A stretch of DNA of 64,000 nt. Source: Dysidea avara. Lineage: Eukaryota; Porifera; Demospongiae; Dictyoceratida; Dysideidae. Position numbers and translations under genes: made by a program. Shown piece by piece: positions 47,755-58,829 of the stretch. Position 1 is the stretch's first letter; each line of letters starts with the position of its first letter. The stretch lies in the NCBI RefSeq assembly GCF_963678975.1, contig NC_089273.1:7006614-7070613 (forward strand). The letters are read 5' to 3'. The notes under the pieces were generated by a model that was not told the DNA's origin, did no database searches, and saw only the letters and a list, made by a program, of their open reading frames with translations.

Positions 47755-48599
47755 ATCAAGACACACGGTAGTGTCGTGCGGCCCAAGTAGCCGGCGCGCC
47801 ACACCGTGAGTATATTTACAGGAAGAAAGTAAACGCGATTTTCACACCTTTGTAGCTCCGTGATTCCTTATCCTATTAAAACCAAAGTTGCTACACAAAT
47901 GCCGGCGAGGTAGGGGAGTCCACATACCAAATTTGAAGAAACTCGCTCCAGCCATTTCCGAGATACGAGCGGCCAAAGTTTGGGTTTATTTTCTTCGTTT
48001 TTTTCTTCTACTTCTTCTTTTCGCACACTTTGCAAAATCCGCAATAAAACACGAATGCGTGCTTGGATCGGGCTGAAATTTGGCACACTTAAAGGGCTCA
48101 TTAAGGCGAATCTCAGTACCACGTTTGGTAGGAATCCGATGAACATTCACGGAGTTATGACTGATTATCTGCGTAAAATAAGGTCGAAGGTCTGTCACGC
48201 CCACAGGGTAAACCGCTTGAAGGAATGAGCTGAAAATTGCTATGTAGATGGAGTAACTATCGTAGGAGTGCCTTTTTGTGGTTTGAAAGGAATCCAGTTA
48301 AAGGCCATCGAGATATGACACAAAACCCAACCTATGTCACAATTACGCGATCGACTTTTATGAATAAAAAACTATTAGTTTTCACGCCTACCAGCCAAAC
48401 CGCTTAGAGCAGTGAGCTGAAAATCGGTGTGTAGCTGGAATACTTATCATAGAAAGTCCTTGCAGTAGTACAGAAGAATCGGATTACAAACCACTGAGTT
48501 ATGACCCCAAAGCCAACCACGTGTAGCATATGCGAGATCGAGATACTCTAATAGAACAGTCACCGTAATAAAGTATTCAGCTACGTTTATAACTTACTC

Positions 48600-51500
48600 C
48601 ATTATAGAATTATATGGCATTGCAAGTTATTCTGTAGGGAGTTCAGCTACAAACTGTTAATCTTATAGACAATTCAGCTACAAGCAAGTCATCCTGTAGA
48701 GAGTTCAGCTACAAATATGTTGCTGTAGAGATTCAGAACATTATAAGTCACACTGAAGAGAATTCAACTATAAACAAGTCACCTTGTAGAGAGTTCAGCT
48801 ACAACAAGTCACTCTGTAGAGAATTCAGCTACAAACAAGTCACTGCATAAAGGGTTCAGCTACAAAAAAGATACCTAGTAGAGAGTTCATCTAGATCAGC
48901 TACAAACAAGTTACTTTATGCAATGTTCAGCTACAAGTAAGTCACTCTGTAGAGAGTTCAGCTACACACAAGTCACTCTGTAGTACAAACAAGTCACCGT
49001 GGAGAGAGAGTTCAGCAACCAATCAAAAAACCACCATGTAAAAGAGTTCAGCTATACAAACAAGATATAACTCTATAGAGAGATCAGGTAGAAACTTAAC
49101 AGATCACACTGTAGAGAGTTCAGCTAGAAACAAGTCATCCAGACTGAGTAGAGAGATCAACTAGAAAACATCACCTTGTAGAGAGTTCAAATCACCCTGC
49201 AGATAGTTCAGCTACAAACAAATCACCCTATAGATAGATCAGCTAGAAGAAGTCACCTTGTAAAGAGTTTAGCTACAAAGAAACTACCATGTAGAGAATT
49301 CAGCTATGAACAGATCATCCTGTCGAGAGTTCAGCCAGAAACAAGTCATCCTGTAGAGAGATCAACTAGAAGAAGTTACCTTGTAGAGAGTTAAGCTGCA
49401 AACAAACCATCATGTAGAGACTTCAGCTGCAAACAAATCACCCTGTAGAGAGTTCAGCTACGAAAGGATCACCCTGTAGAAAGTTTGCCTAGAAACAAGT
49501 CATCCTGTAGAGAGATCAGCTAGAAGAAGCTACCTTGTAAAGAGTTCAGCTACAAAGAAACCACCATGTAGAGAGTTCAGCTGCAAACAAATCGAATTGT
49601 AGAGAGTTTAGCTACCAACAAATCACCATGTAGAGAGTTCAGCTAGAAACAAGTTATCCTGTAAAGAGATAAGCTAGAAGAGGTTACCTTGTAGAGTGTT
49701 CAGTTATGAACAAACCATCATGTAGAAAGTTCAGCTGCAAACGAATCACCCTGCAGAGAGTTCAGCTACGAGAAGATCACCCTATAGAGAGTTCAGCTAG
49801 AAGAAGTCACCTTGTAGAGAATTCAGCTGCAAAGAAACCACCATGTAGATAGTTCAGCTGTAAACAAATCATCCTGTAGAGAGTTCAGCTACGAACAGAT
49901 CACCCGGTAGAGTTCAGCTAGAAACAAGTCATCCTGTAGAGAGACCAGGTAGAACAATCACTTTGTATGTAGAAAGTTCAGCTGCAAACGAATCACCCTG
50001 CAGAGAGTTCAGCTACGAGAAGATCACCCTATAGAGAGTTCAGCTAGAAGAAGTCACCTTGTAGAGAATTCAGCTGCAAAGAAACCACCATGTAGATAGT
50101 TCAGCTGTAAACAAATCATCCTGTAGAGAGTTCAGTTACGAACAGATCACCCGGTAGAGTTCAGCTAGAAACAAGTCACCCTGCACAGAGATCAGCTAGA
50201 AACAAGTCATCCTGTAGAGAGACCAGGTAGAACAATCACTTTGTATGTAGAAAGTTCAGCTGCAAACGAATCACCCTGCAGAGAGTTCAGCTACGAGAAG
50301 ATCACCCTATAGAGAGTTCAGCTAGAAGAAGTCACCTTGTAGAGAATTCAGCTGCAAAGAAACCATCATGTAGATAGTTCAGCTGTAAACAAATCATCCT
50401 GTAGAGAGTTCAGCTACGAACAGATCACCCGGTAGAGTTCAGCTAGAAACAAGTCACCCTGCAGAGAGATCAGCTAGAAACAAGTCATCCTGTAGAGAGA
50501 CCAGGTAGAACAAGTCACTTTGCATGTAGAAAGTTCAGCTACAAAAAAATCACCCTGTAGAGAGGTCAGCTACAAACAAATCTCCCTGTATAGAGATCAG
50601 CTAGAAGAAGTTACCTTGTAGAGAGTTCAGCTACAAAGAAACCATCATGTAGAGAGTTCAGCTGCAAACAAATCACCTGTAGAGAGTTTAGCTACAAACA
50701 AATCACCCTCTAGAAAGATCAGCTAAAAGAAGTCACCCTGTAGAGAGTTCAGTTACAAAGAAACCACTATATAGAGAGTTTAGCTACAAACTAGTCAGCG
50801 TTGAAACCAGGTCACTACTGCTGTCCCGGATGACCCACTGACCGGGATAGCAATCCGGGTCAGACCCGGATTTGACCCAGATGTGACCCGGATTAAATTA
50901 AGCCGAGGCGCGCGATAAGAGCTATGTTTCGGGTATTCTCGAGCGAGCGAGACTACGTTTTGAGCGTTCGATTCACGTTGAGTAAACAAGTAGTTATGTG
51001 ATAACTAAGCCGGTCAGTTCATAATTTAAAATCAGTCAGTGGGTTTGGTTCCACGCAGCTACTGTGAGTTTACAGACAGCAATTGGGTGTGGTTTCATAC
51101 ATACTTAGTCTTGCAATTTCCCAATATATTAAAATGGGTGTGGCTCACAAAAGTACTTAATATCCTGCTGCAAGACTAGACCTAGACTATATACAACTCA
51201 TACATTAATCGATTAGTGGGCGTGGCTCCACGTAAGCTTGCAGACTGAAACGGACACAGTTTCATGCTACAGACTGCACTTACTAATAAATGAGCGTGGC
51301 TGAGCGTATGTTTGTAACGCGATAAGTGGGCCTGGCTCATGAAAGAGCTAAGCGACTAGCGTTTATAGGTTCCACGTCGCCAAACGATCAATTTCGTTTC
51401 TCACGTGATCCCTGACCCGGATAATTTGTAAACCGGGTCAGACCAGGATGACCCGGAGAAAATGTGACCCGGTTGACCCGACCCGGTTTCAACGCTGAAA

Positions 51501-52140
51501 CTAGTGACCTTGTAGAGACATCAGTTACCTTGTAGAGAGTTCAGCTACAAAGAAACCATCATGTAGAGAGTTCAGCTGCAAACAAATCACCTGTAGAGAG
51601 TTCAGCTACAAACAAATCTCCCTGTAGAAAGGTCAGCTAGAAGAAGTCACCTTGTAGAGAGTTCAGCTACAAAGAACCATCATGTAGAGAGTTCAGCTGC
51701 AAACAAATCACCTGTATAGAGTTCAGCTACAAACAAATCTCCCTGTAGAGAGATCAGCTAGAAGAAGTTTCCTTGTAGAGAGTTCAGCTACAAACAAATC
51801 ACCCTGTAGAAAGATCAGCTAGAAGAAGTTACCTTGTGGAGAGTTCAGCTACAAAGAAACCATCATGTAGAGAGTTCAGCTGCAAACAAATCGCCTGTAG
51901 AGAGTTCAGTTACAAACAAATCTCTCTGTAGAGAGATCAGCTAGAAGAAGTTATCTTGTAGAGAGTTCAGTTAGAAAGAAACCATCATGTAGAGAGTTCA
52001 GCTGCAAACAAATCACCTGTAGAGAGTTCAGCTACAAACAAATCTCCCTGTAGAAAGGTCAGCTAGAAGAAGTCACCTTGTAGAGACTTCAGCTACAAAG
52101 AACCATCATGTAGAGAGTTCAGCTGCAAACAAATCACCTC
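48600..52140. repeat. 31-base minisatellite of copy B
   Basis: Units of the form TGTAGAGAGTTCAGCTACAA plus ACAAATCACCC-type halves, the reverse complement of the copy A unit. Blocks near 49741, 49988 and 50265 (ACGAATCACCCTGCAGAGAG) recur about 247-277 bases apart, so a higher-order pattern exists here too. The array is split by the insert at 50797-51497. Confidence 0.92.
50797..51497. mobile_element. hAT-like element in the minisatellite, perfect 8-bp TSD
   Basis: Ends CAGCGTTGAAACC and GGTTTCAACGCTG, flanked on both sides by AAACTAGT (50789-50796 and 51498-51505). Subterminal GACCCGG repeats make it GC-rich compared with the array. 701 bases with no transposase frame; the perfect duplication suggests recent insertion. 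Confidence 0.92.
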
Positions 52141-52199
52141 CGGCCTATGGCTGGATAGGCCGGCTTTGGGGTATACAAATACAAAAAGAAGTGAAATCT

Positions 52200-52521
52200 A
52201 ATCCAAAACAGCCAAGCTGTAAAAAACGTGTGCGGCCCTCAAAAAGGCTATGGTGAAAAAAGATGTGAAATCCAAGGTGGCGGCCAAGAAATGGCTGTGA
52301 TGGTAGGTTAATGGTAAAAATTTTAATAACGGCAATTTAGATGAATTTTTTGCCAAGACCAAGTGGCACAAAAATTCACCTGAATTGTTGTTATTAAAAT
52401 GTTTACCATTAACCTACCATAACAGCCATTTCTTGGCCGCCACCTTGGATTTCACATCTTTTTTCACCATAGCCTTTTTGAGGGCCGCACACTTTTTTAA
52501 CAGCTGGCTGTTTTGGATTAG
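52200..52521. repeat. Foldback MITE head of copy B
   Basis: Arms ending CTAATCCAAAACAGCCAAGC and its inverse surround a short loop near 52350-52370. Equivalent to 11683-12006. Confidence 0.85.
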
Positions 52522-52674
52522 ATAATATAATCATGTAGGCCATAATCAAGACTATAATTAAATATTAGTCAAGCTGGAAGAAGGTAGCCTATTTTGTTTG
52601 ATTGAAGTGCTACAACATATTATTTACAATATTCAATGCATGTATGCAGAGTGCTAGTAGACTTTATCATGTTC

Positions 52675-55600
52675 TTACTTGATTTTATCAAACACCTTTT
52701 TGCCTTCCAAGTAAGCAGTAGAATTACCATCAGAATAATAGTAGTCCCCTCCTATGGGAGCCATTTTGTCAAAAGTCTCCTCAGCTTCCTTTACTCCTGC
52801 CTTAGCAAACCCTTGTCCCACTGTCTTTGCACCTAAAAATTATATGAATAATGAGCTGTGGTGTATAGAACAGTGGAACCTGCATAACATAGACAATAAT
52901 GTATTTATGAACACCTAGTAATACTGTTTAACTGGTGGACTGGCAAATTTTCTTGATTAAACAGAGAACAGATTAGTATTTTCAAGTGTTCACTTCAAAA
53001 GTTCTACTGTGATAACTGTATGCTTCATAATGTACAAAACCGTGGAACCAAATACTTGTGCAAAATAGCCGTAGTATTACCTATAATCTTACAATTCAAC
53101 TGCAGTTCAACTATCGTATCATACCTTCTCGTCCAGACAATATTGCATTCCCATGTGTCACTATCCTACAATCTTCTGTGTAAAATGAAGCACCTTTATC
53201 AAAATCTTGTGCAATGAATGCTGCTGACATCTTCTTAACCTGTTCCTTAATTTCAGCCTCTGACACAAAATTTATTGAATAGTAAACACATTAGTTTATG
53301 ATAGCATGTAATCAAATGTGTCACTGCACTTTAACATTGTTGACTATGCCTGTTCACAACTAGGTGACCAGCTGAGCCAAAAAAACCTATCGTATTGCAC
53401 AGTTTGGATTTAAATTTTAAAAAATGCATTGAAATAAACTGGGTATAAATACATTCAAGTGTCACATTCATACAGTATTTTAATGCAGGTATAGAGTGAA
53501 ATAAAGTTCAAATAAAGAAAACTTATACACTGTCAGATTTGCCTATTTTTGGAACACAAGAAAATCTTTTTGAGCAATATGTCCATGCCATATTTATCCG
53601 CATAGATTCCCTGGTGTTTATTTCTTATAATAATCCACTTGTGAACCAGTTGAAATGTCTTGTTGCTCCTTGTAGCATGTGGCATCCTTGTGACAAGTCA
53701 CGAGCTTAATTATTTGTAGTAAACCTTGTCCTACAAATTAAGTCATTTTAATCTCATACCTATTCTTACAATGTGGTGACATCTCCTGGCCTTCATTTAA
53801 GACCCAGATAATACAGCAATTCAATGTTATGGGGGCTTATGCACAACACAGTAGAAATATGTTTATCATGATCATTTATTTGCTTGCTGAAATGGCCTTC
53901 TTCTTTGCAATTCAGGAGAATCACTATACTTTGATGAACAGTTTGAACCAAGTCCTGTCTATGTGTCACGATAATTAGCTCCAGTAATCTATTTACAATA
54001 TTATGTTTGGCAGTATTATAGATAACAGAAAAACAACAAAACAGAATTCAAGGAATGTGCAAAAAATGACCAATTTTTGTTCAGCTGGTCAAAAATTGAA
54101 ATTAGCTGACATCAAGACACTTGTGCAGTCAAGAAAGCTGGTGCACCACACTGTGGGCATACTAAAACACATTTTTCATGCTTGCATAGCAATTATGGTT
54201 CCTTCTTGAATTTTGGAGTACAGCTTCCTTCTACTGTTGGCAACCCACATACTAAATTAAGAAAAATCACCATTATGCATTTGTGAAATATAATCCCAAA
54301 AAGTTAAGCTATTATTTTTGAAGGCACCTAATTTTTTCACACTTTACAAATTTCATTGTAAAACACAAATTTGCAACTCAATTCCCATGAATTTAGTGTA
54401 TATTAATTAAGCATGTGTTGAGGTTAACGCACAAAGTAATTATATAATACTGCAAATTTGAGATATTTTCAAGAAATTATGGATGAATATTTGCATTCAA
54501 AAGACTTCTATCCTTCACTTTGACTTCATAAATAACATAACAATGATGCTAGATAAACAAGTAAGTTGCTGATGGTTTCAATACTATTTGTGTTTGTAAG
54601 TTTCAGTATATAAAAGGGCTCTTTGATACAACTGAATGTGTTGTCTTTCAAATTCAAGCTTCTCACCTATTGAGGGGATGTGGGAATAATTTAGTGACAG
54701 CAATAACATTATTTAAAGTAGCTAGTGATTGTGCACAGATACGTCCATACCAGTAACTTGCACTGATAGCTCAGGACATGCAGTTATATCTGTTAGACAG
54801 TGACATGATGCAAACTTTACTCAATGTGTGGAAGTCTCTTTATTTATGAAGAAACCTGCAGAACAGTTGAAAGTTAATACTTGAAACAAGTTCACGTCGT
54901 GGCCTTCACCATAATATAGCTACATCACTCTGTATATACTTAGACAGCCATGCTGGCAATTGCTAATCACTTTTGCTGCTATTCCCACACTTTTCCGAAG
55001 CCCCAAATATCTATTTTTTTTATTTTTATAAAACATTACTGACACTCCCTAGATTGCTGTGACATCAAGTTAGTGAAATGCCAAAGAGAAGCAAGGGAAT
55101 ACTTAAAAAATAGTGAATCAAGAGAGGTTACATATATAATAGTGGACATTTGATAACTGTACTTCAGTCTACCCATGACTGAATTAGGGATTAAATGCTC
55201 ACTAGCAGAGGAGGTCAGCAGCGATATAAGCACTACTTTAAAATATTACCTTAATTGCATACTTTGGCTTGAAACTTCACATGAGCATTAAATTAATAGT
55301 TGCAATTCAAAAACTGGCAAGCAGTGGGGGTGACAGGTGGTTGTTCGATATATGGATTGTACTTGTTATAAGCACTAAGGCAGTGTAGTTTGTTATTCCT
55401 AGATTTTGAGGTGAAAATTATACAACTCTATTTGACACGTCTCTTCAAGCACTAACCGGGTATGCATATTTTTGTGAGCAACACAATGATGTCACACTTT
55501 GCTACATATTCCACGCATTGTATTTCATCCCAGAATATCAACTTTTGTGTAATTAATTTCTAAAGGCGCTTGATCGCTGCCGACCTCCTCTGGCCCACTA

Positions 55601-57083
55601 GCATTATCTCCAACCTCTTTGCTTCACTACCTTTTAGCTATTTCCTTGTTTCACTACTTTTTCATCTCTAATCCAACTTAAGTTCGTCTTTTTTTTTATT
55701 TCTACTTGTTTACCTTTTTATAATATGACTGCATACTGCATCAATAGCATAAATCATGTTGTAAGATAAAATTTATCGTTTAAACGCGCCCCCCAAAATT
55801 AATTACTGAGAAAATGGAAATGCTATTAGGCTTCGTTTTCAGCTATGTTCAGTCCGTTACACAGCGTTACACAAAGAGACCTCCGCAATCAATCCAGTCA
55901 CAACGGAAACTCGGACGATTCTCGTTACAAACGTTGAGAAGCCATCCCGCGGCTCTACCGCGAAACGACACCTTGCGCTGTTAGCAAAGATCAATGGGAC
56001 GCAAAGTAGGACACATATTGAAGCATGCATTGTACGTACTGCGGTATGATATGCCAAAAAGCACCAAGTAGGGCTGAAGCGACGTCTAACAGTGAAAAAT
56101 CATGCCCCTAGTCGAGTTGCGCTAACTGCAGTTAGCTATTCGGTAAGAAGAAAATTCTGCCAAATTTTTAAGATTCCATAGCAAGCTATAAGCGTTTTTG
56201 GCCACTTTGTAGACACTTTTGGGCTTTCCTAACCTCACCATTTTGAGGTTGGTTTTGGGGTGGTGTTTTTAGCCAGAAAATTCCAAACCTTTATGAGCCC
56301 TAATATATACTATTGTACTGGGTGATATTTAGAAAAAAACTTGTACGAAATAAAAGCGAAACAAAGCAGTCAGCTAGATTATCGATCCCGCGGTACTGCA
56401 TGTCCATGCTCTGTACCGCGCTGTTTCCAGCTACCCACCTCCCTTAGTTTCTACCTTATGAACTTGAGACTGAAGCAACCACCATAATATAGCTAGTAGA
56501 AAATGTGAAGAAAACCATAGCTGAAACCGACCCTAACTTTAACGATAACTGAAGTACGTAACGGCAAGAAGGTATGCACAGAGGTGATTCCTGGCAAAGC
56601 GATACCGAAGATTCCGAAATTTCGCATTACAAAGCATTCATTTTGCACGAATGCTGTTATATCTTGCAACAGATCTCCAGGATCTTGCAATGCAAGATCA
56701 TTGTTGCAAAAAACACTTTCTTTATGCAAGACTTCGCGAAATCCTGCAAAACCGTAGCTACATACAGGATAATTTTGTCTGGGACAAATACAGCGCGTTC
56801 TTCAATGTTAGCTTGCCTCGAACTCACCATAAACTTACCTTCATATATAAACTAGTGTGTTTGATGGTCGAGTAAAATGCCAGTCAAAATCGCCTTCCTA
56901 GTTTGTAAACCGCGGTAGCTACCGGAACAATATCCCCGCGGTAATATCCACTTCGTCAGCACACGAAAGCGCCGGGTTATTTTTAACCATATACCTCACT
57001 AAGTAATGGGTGCAGTTACTGCAGCTGTTATCTATTCCTAAAATGTATCATGTAGACCTAGTTACAAAATATTTACCTGCCAT
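52675..57083 (-). CDS. NTF2-fold (SnoaL/DUF4440-like) protein, split gene, 3' part uncertain
   Basis: Joining 57083-57077, 53259-53125 and 52832-52675 gives MAEAEIKEQVKKMSAAFIAQ, then DFDKGASFYTEDCRIVTHGN, AILSGREGAKTVGQGFAKAG and VKEAEETFDKMAP up to FDKIK and TAA. The pattern of helix, F-Y-T-x-D and G-x-x-x-x-G-R-E matches small SnoaL-like/DUF4440 proteins of the NTF2 superfamily, which bind small ligands in a cone-shaped pocket; the substrate here is unknown. At 99 residues it lacks the C-terminal beta strands. A strong donor CAA|GTAAGA at 52679 overlaps the terminal AAG TAA codons, so the real gene probably splices to another exon that I did not find. Upstream introns are phase 1. Confidence 0.7.
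52679..52832 (-). CDS. NTF2-like gene exon 3
   Basis: Acceptor TAATTTTTAG, then GAKTVGQGFAKAG and GGDYYYSDGNSTAYLEG. It ends at CAA|GTAAGA (phase 2) or, read through, at TAA 52677-52675. The GGDYYY...TAYLEG part corresponds to the middle strands of the fold. Confidence 0.7.
53125..53259 (-). CDS. NTF2-like gene exon 2
   Basis: Acceptor TTTTGTGTCAG and donor GAAG|GTATGA, 135 bases, phase 1-1. Encodes the first helices and strands through LSGRE. Confidence 0.75.
53568..53815. mobile_element. MITE, paired with inverted copy at 61560-61802
   Basis: ATATTTATCCGCATAGATTC, then CTTGTTGCTCCTTG and TGGCCTTCATTTAAGACC. Colinear, in opposite orientation, with 61560-61802 (GGATAAATACGG, AAATGAAGGCCAGGGGATG). 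About 245 bases, in intron 1 of the NTF2-like gene. Confidence 0.65.
53816..55059. other. Intron 1 of the NTF2-like gene, no element recognised
   Basis: AT-rich; a short plus-strand frame at 54003-54209 has no recognisable features. Confidence 0.4.
55060..56330. mobile_element. Repeat family with hairpin head (copy 3 of 3)
   Basis: Shares AGAGAGGTTACATATATAAT, TAGTGGACATTTGA, the right-arm CTATTTCCTTGTTTCACTAC and GGGACGCAAAGTAGGACACA with copies 1 and 2, and ends near CCCTAATATATACT. Its hairpin loop holds a further inverted-repeat insert (about 55205-55592). The 55.85-56.1 kb part is richer in CpG than the other copies. Confidence 0.5.
55205..55592. mobile_element. Nested inverted-repeat insert in copy 3
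   Basis: AGGAGGTCAGCAGCGAT on the left and ATCGCTGCCGACCTCCT on the right are near-perfect inverted ends around about 350 bases. Target duplication not clear. Non-coding. Confidence 0.6.
56331..57076. other. CpG-containing part of intron 1
   Basis: Contains CCGCGGTA words at about 56395 and 56911 and TTGCAAGAT-type repeats at 56665-56710. Overlapping frames on both strands (56493-56855) contradict each other and have no recognisable domain. Confidence 0.35.
57077..57083 (-). CDS. NTF2-like gene exon 1: start codon and seven coding bases
   Basis: ATGGCAG|GTAAAT on the minus strand, preceded by a short leader with GAAGGAATCATTCACA. Only M, A and one base of the third codon are encoded; it joins exon 2 in phase 1 to give MAEAE. 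Chosen because upstream lies a CpG-rich promoter-like segment. Confidence 0.6.
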
Positions 57084-57440
57084 TGTGAATGATTCCTTCA
57101 ATATTAAGGGATACAAGCTATCTGCTAACCAACTTGACACGAGTACGAATAGACTGCTCTTAGCGCAGGATTTTATATGAATTTGCGCAAGGCCGCGGCG
57201 CAACATTCCGGTATTCTAGTTAACATCCTGTTGTACACATAACTACAGTAACTTGCAATCACGTGCTGAAGATAAAACGTCGCGACATATGCGTGAAAAT
57301 ACGGGGAATTCACTATGTGTCGATTGATTAATTATTATTGTACTGGGAGGACAGCACAACTACAATTAACAAGTAACAGTTAATTAAACGTTAACTTGAA
57401 ATGTAGCTATAATGATGTGGATATGACAACACTTAATTGG
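57084..57440 (-). promoter_or_regulatory. Probable promoter and 5' UTR of the NTF2-like gene
   Basis: The sequence upstream of the start codon is markedly CpG-rich (GCGCAAGGCCGCGGCGCAAC, AAAACGTCGCGACATATGCG, CACGTG) against an AT-rich background. It holds no TATA box at an obvious place. Transcription start unknown. Confidence 0.45.
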
Positions 57441-57444
57441 AGGT

Positions 57445-57720
57445 AATGTTCTTGGTGGCAATGTGTTCCAGTCCTTATTGTTCATGGGTAAAAAAAATTC
57501 CAGGTTCTCTTTGTTTTGATATGTGAATACATTATAGGAGGACGTGGTTGAAATCATGTTGGAACTTGGAGTGCGATATATTAGCTTTGTAAAGCAGGGA
57601 AATTCTACATTGTGTCTCTCCTCTAAAGTAGGCTATTGTGATTGGTGAAGCACTGATGTTACATTGCTGTATCTATACTGCAGTTATTTAGTACCCAGCA
57701 AGCAACCCATCTTTGAATCT
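57445..57720 (-). pseudogene. LINE ORF2 C-terminal remnant 3
   Basis: The minus strand, in shifting frames, gives VEKIQRWVACWVLNN, then LEERHNVEFPCFTKLIY, SHSKFQHDF and NNKDWNTLPPRTLP. This is the extreme C-terminal region of CR1/L2-like LINEs. Several frameshifts and stops. Confidence 0.65.
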
Positions 57721-58405
57721 TTTCAACTGCTTGGTAACTGGTAAAAGTAGATAAAAAAGAAACAAACAAAAACAGAGATCCCAGACAATGTTGGCATATT
57801 CTAAGGTGGGTGGATGAAATTTTAATTTAACTTAGAAATATGGTGGTGCTTCTCATTTTGTTGTATTGTGTTTAGCTAGGTAGTATGAATCAATAGTTTC
57901 TTACGTTAAAAGTCAGAGTTCCATTTTACTTTTAAAATTTTTACATAATACCAGCATTGTCGGTGTTAAAATAAACTTTTCCTCAATTACTGTGTTATGG
58001 CAAAAGAGCATCAATGCTGATAGTCAGCCTTTAGGAATTTGATAGTCATCCTTTAGGCATTAAATTATTTATAAGTCACCATGTATAGATATAGTTATCA
58101 CTTAGCTTATTTTTAATGGTGCATGCACTGTGGCATACACTACACTGGCATACTGTGATTATCATGTAAGATCAATAGAGCTGATAAATGGTTAACTTCA
58201 CTGTAACTATACTTGTACTGTATATATCATGAATACAATAAAGGATGTACTACAGGATGTACATGGCTATGAATACACCATAAGAATTCCCCCCACTTTA
58301 AACACAGAAGCAATACAAGAAAAGCGTTCAGTTCACTGACACTTTCATGATTATATTGATCAGTATTTGTCACCACTCTCAGGTATTTGTCATACAATAC
58401 TCATA
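57721..58405. other. No gene recognised
   Basis: AT-rich; nothing beyond short low-complexity stretches. Confidence 0.4.
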
Positions 58406-58690
58406 CTAATGTACCATTGACCATTGATGTGAAGCCATCCACACACTATTGGTAGTGGACCAAACCACAGCTATCTCTTCTTCCCTCGTAGATGATGCTT
58501 GTGTCTGGCAATGATCTGTCTCCTTCAAAATTGGTGGTGTCACTTGTAAACTGTGTAGAGTGCAGTGTTTGCATGGTCCTTCTTGGTACACATACGTATA
58601 CATTCCTATCCCAGTGACAATCATCCTCAACAATTCAGAGCCTCCTGTACACCATGCAGTATACATGTGTGTGATTGGCTGGCAATGCAG
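58406..58690 (-). other. Exon-like open frame of unknown function
   Basis: On the minus strand about 90 codons from an acceptor-like CATTGCCAG stay open to TAG at 58406. They read PITHMYTAWCTGGSELLRM, then EGPCKHCTLHSLQV and STREEEIAVVWSTTNS. The composition is protein-like and the + strand is poorer, but no upstream exon or domain was recognised. It may be the last exon of a gene or a captured fragment. Confidence 0.3.
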
Positions 58691-58829
58691 CCATGCAATT
58701 TGTATAATATACATACCATTACTGTAACAGTATGGTACTCGCAATATTATAACAGAAAAAAAAAACAGTAACAAAAGTGACTAAAGGTGATGACCTAGCA
58801 ATGCATGTTTAACAACTGGGTGGCTAGCC

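Larger units (their letters stand above)
47755..52526 (-). mobile_element. Minisatellite-bearing element, copy B (inverted)
   Basis: Reverse orientation relative to copy A. From the right: foldback head (52200-52521), linker with GGCCGGC words (about 52142-52170), minisatellite (48600-52140) and unique tail (47755-48590). The tail aligns with copy A through ATCAAGACACACGGTAGTGT, TGAACATTCACGGAG and TTATGAATAAAAAACTATTA. The two copies differ by many substitutions and by array length. A 701-base hAT-like element is inserted in the array. Confidence 0.75.

Noticed and set aside
56493-56855. Overlapping plus and minus frames in NTF2-like intron 1
   Set aside because: They oppose each other, contain TTGCAAGAT-type repeats and lack splice support.
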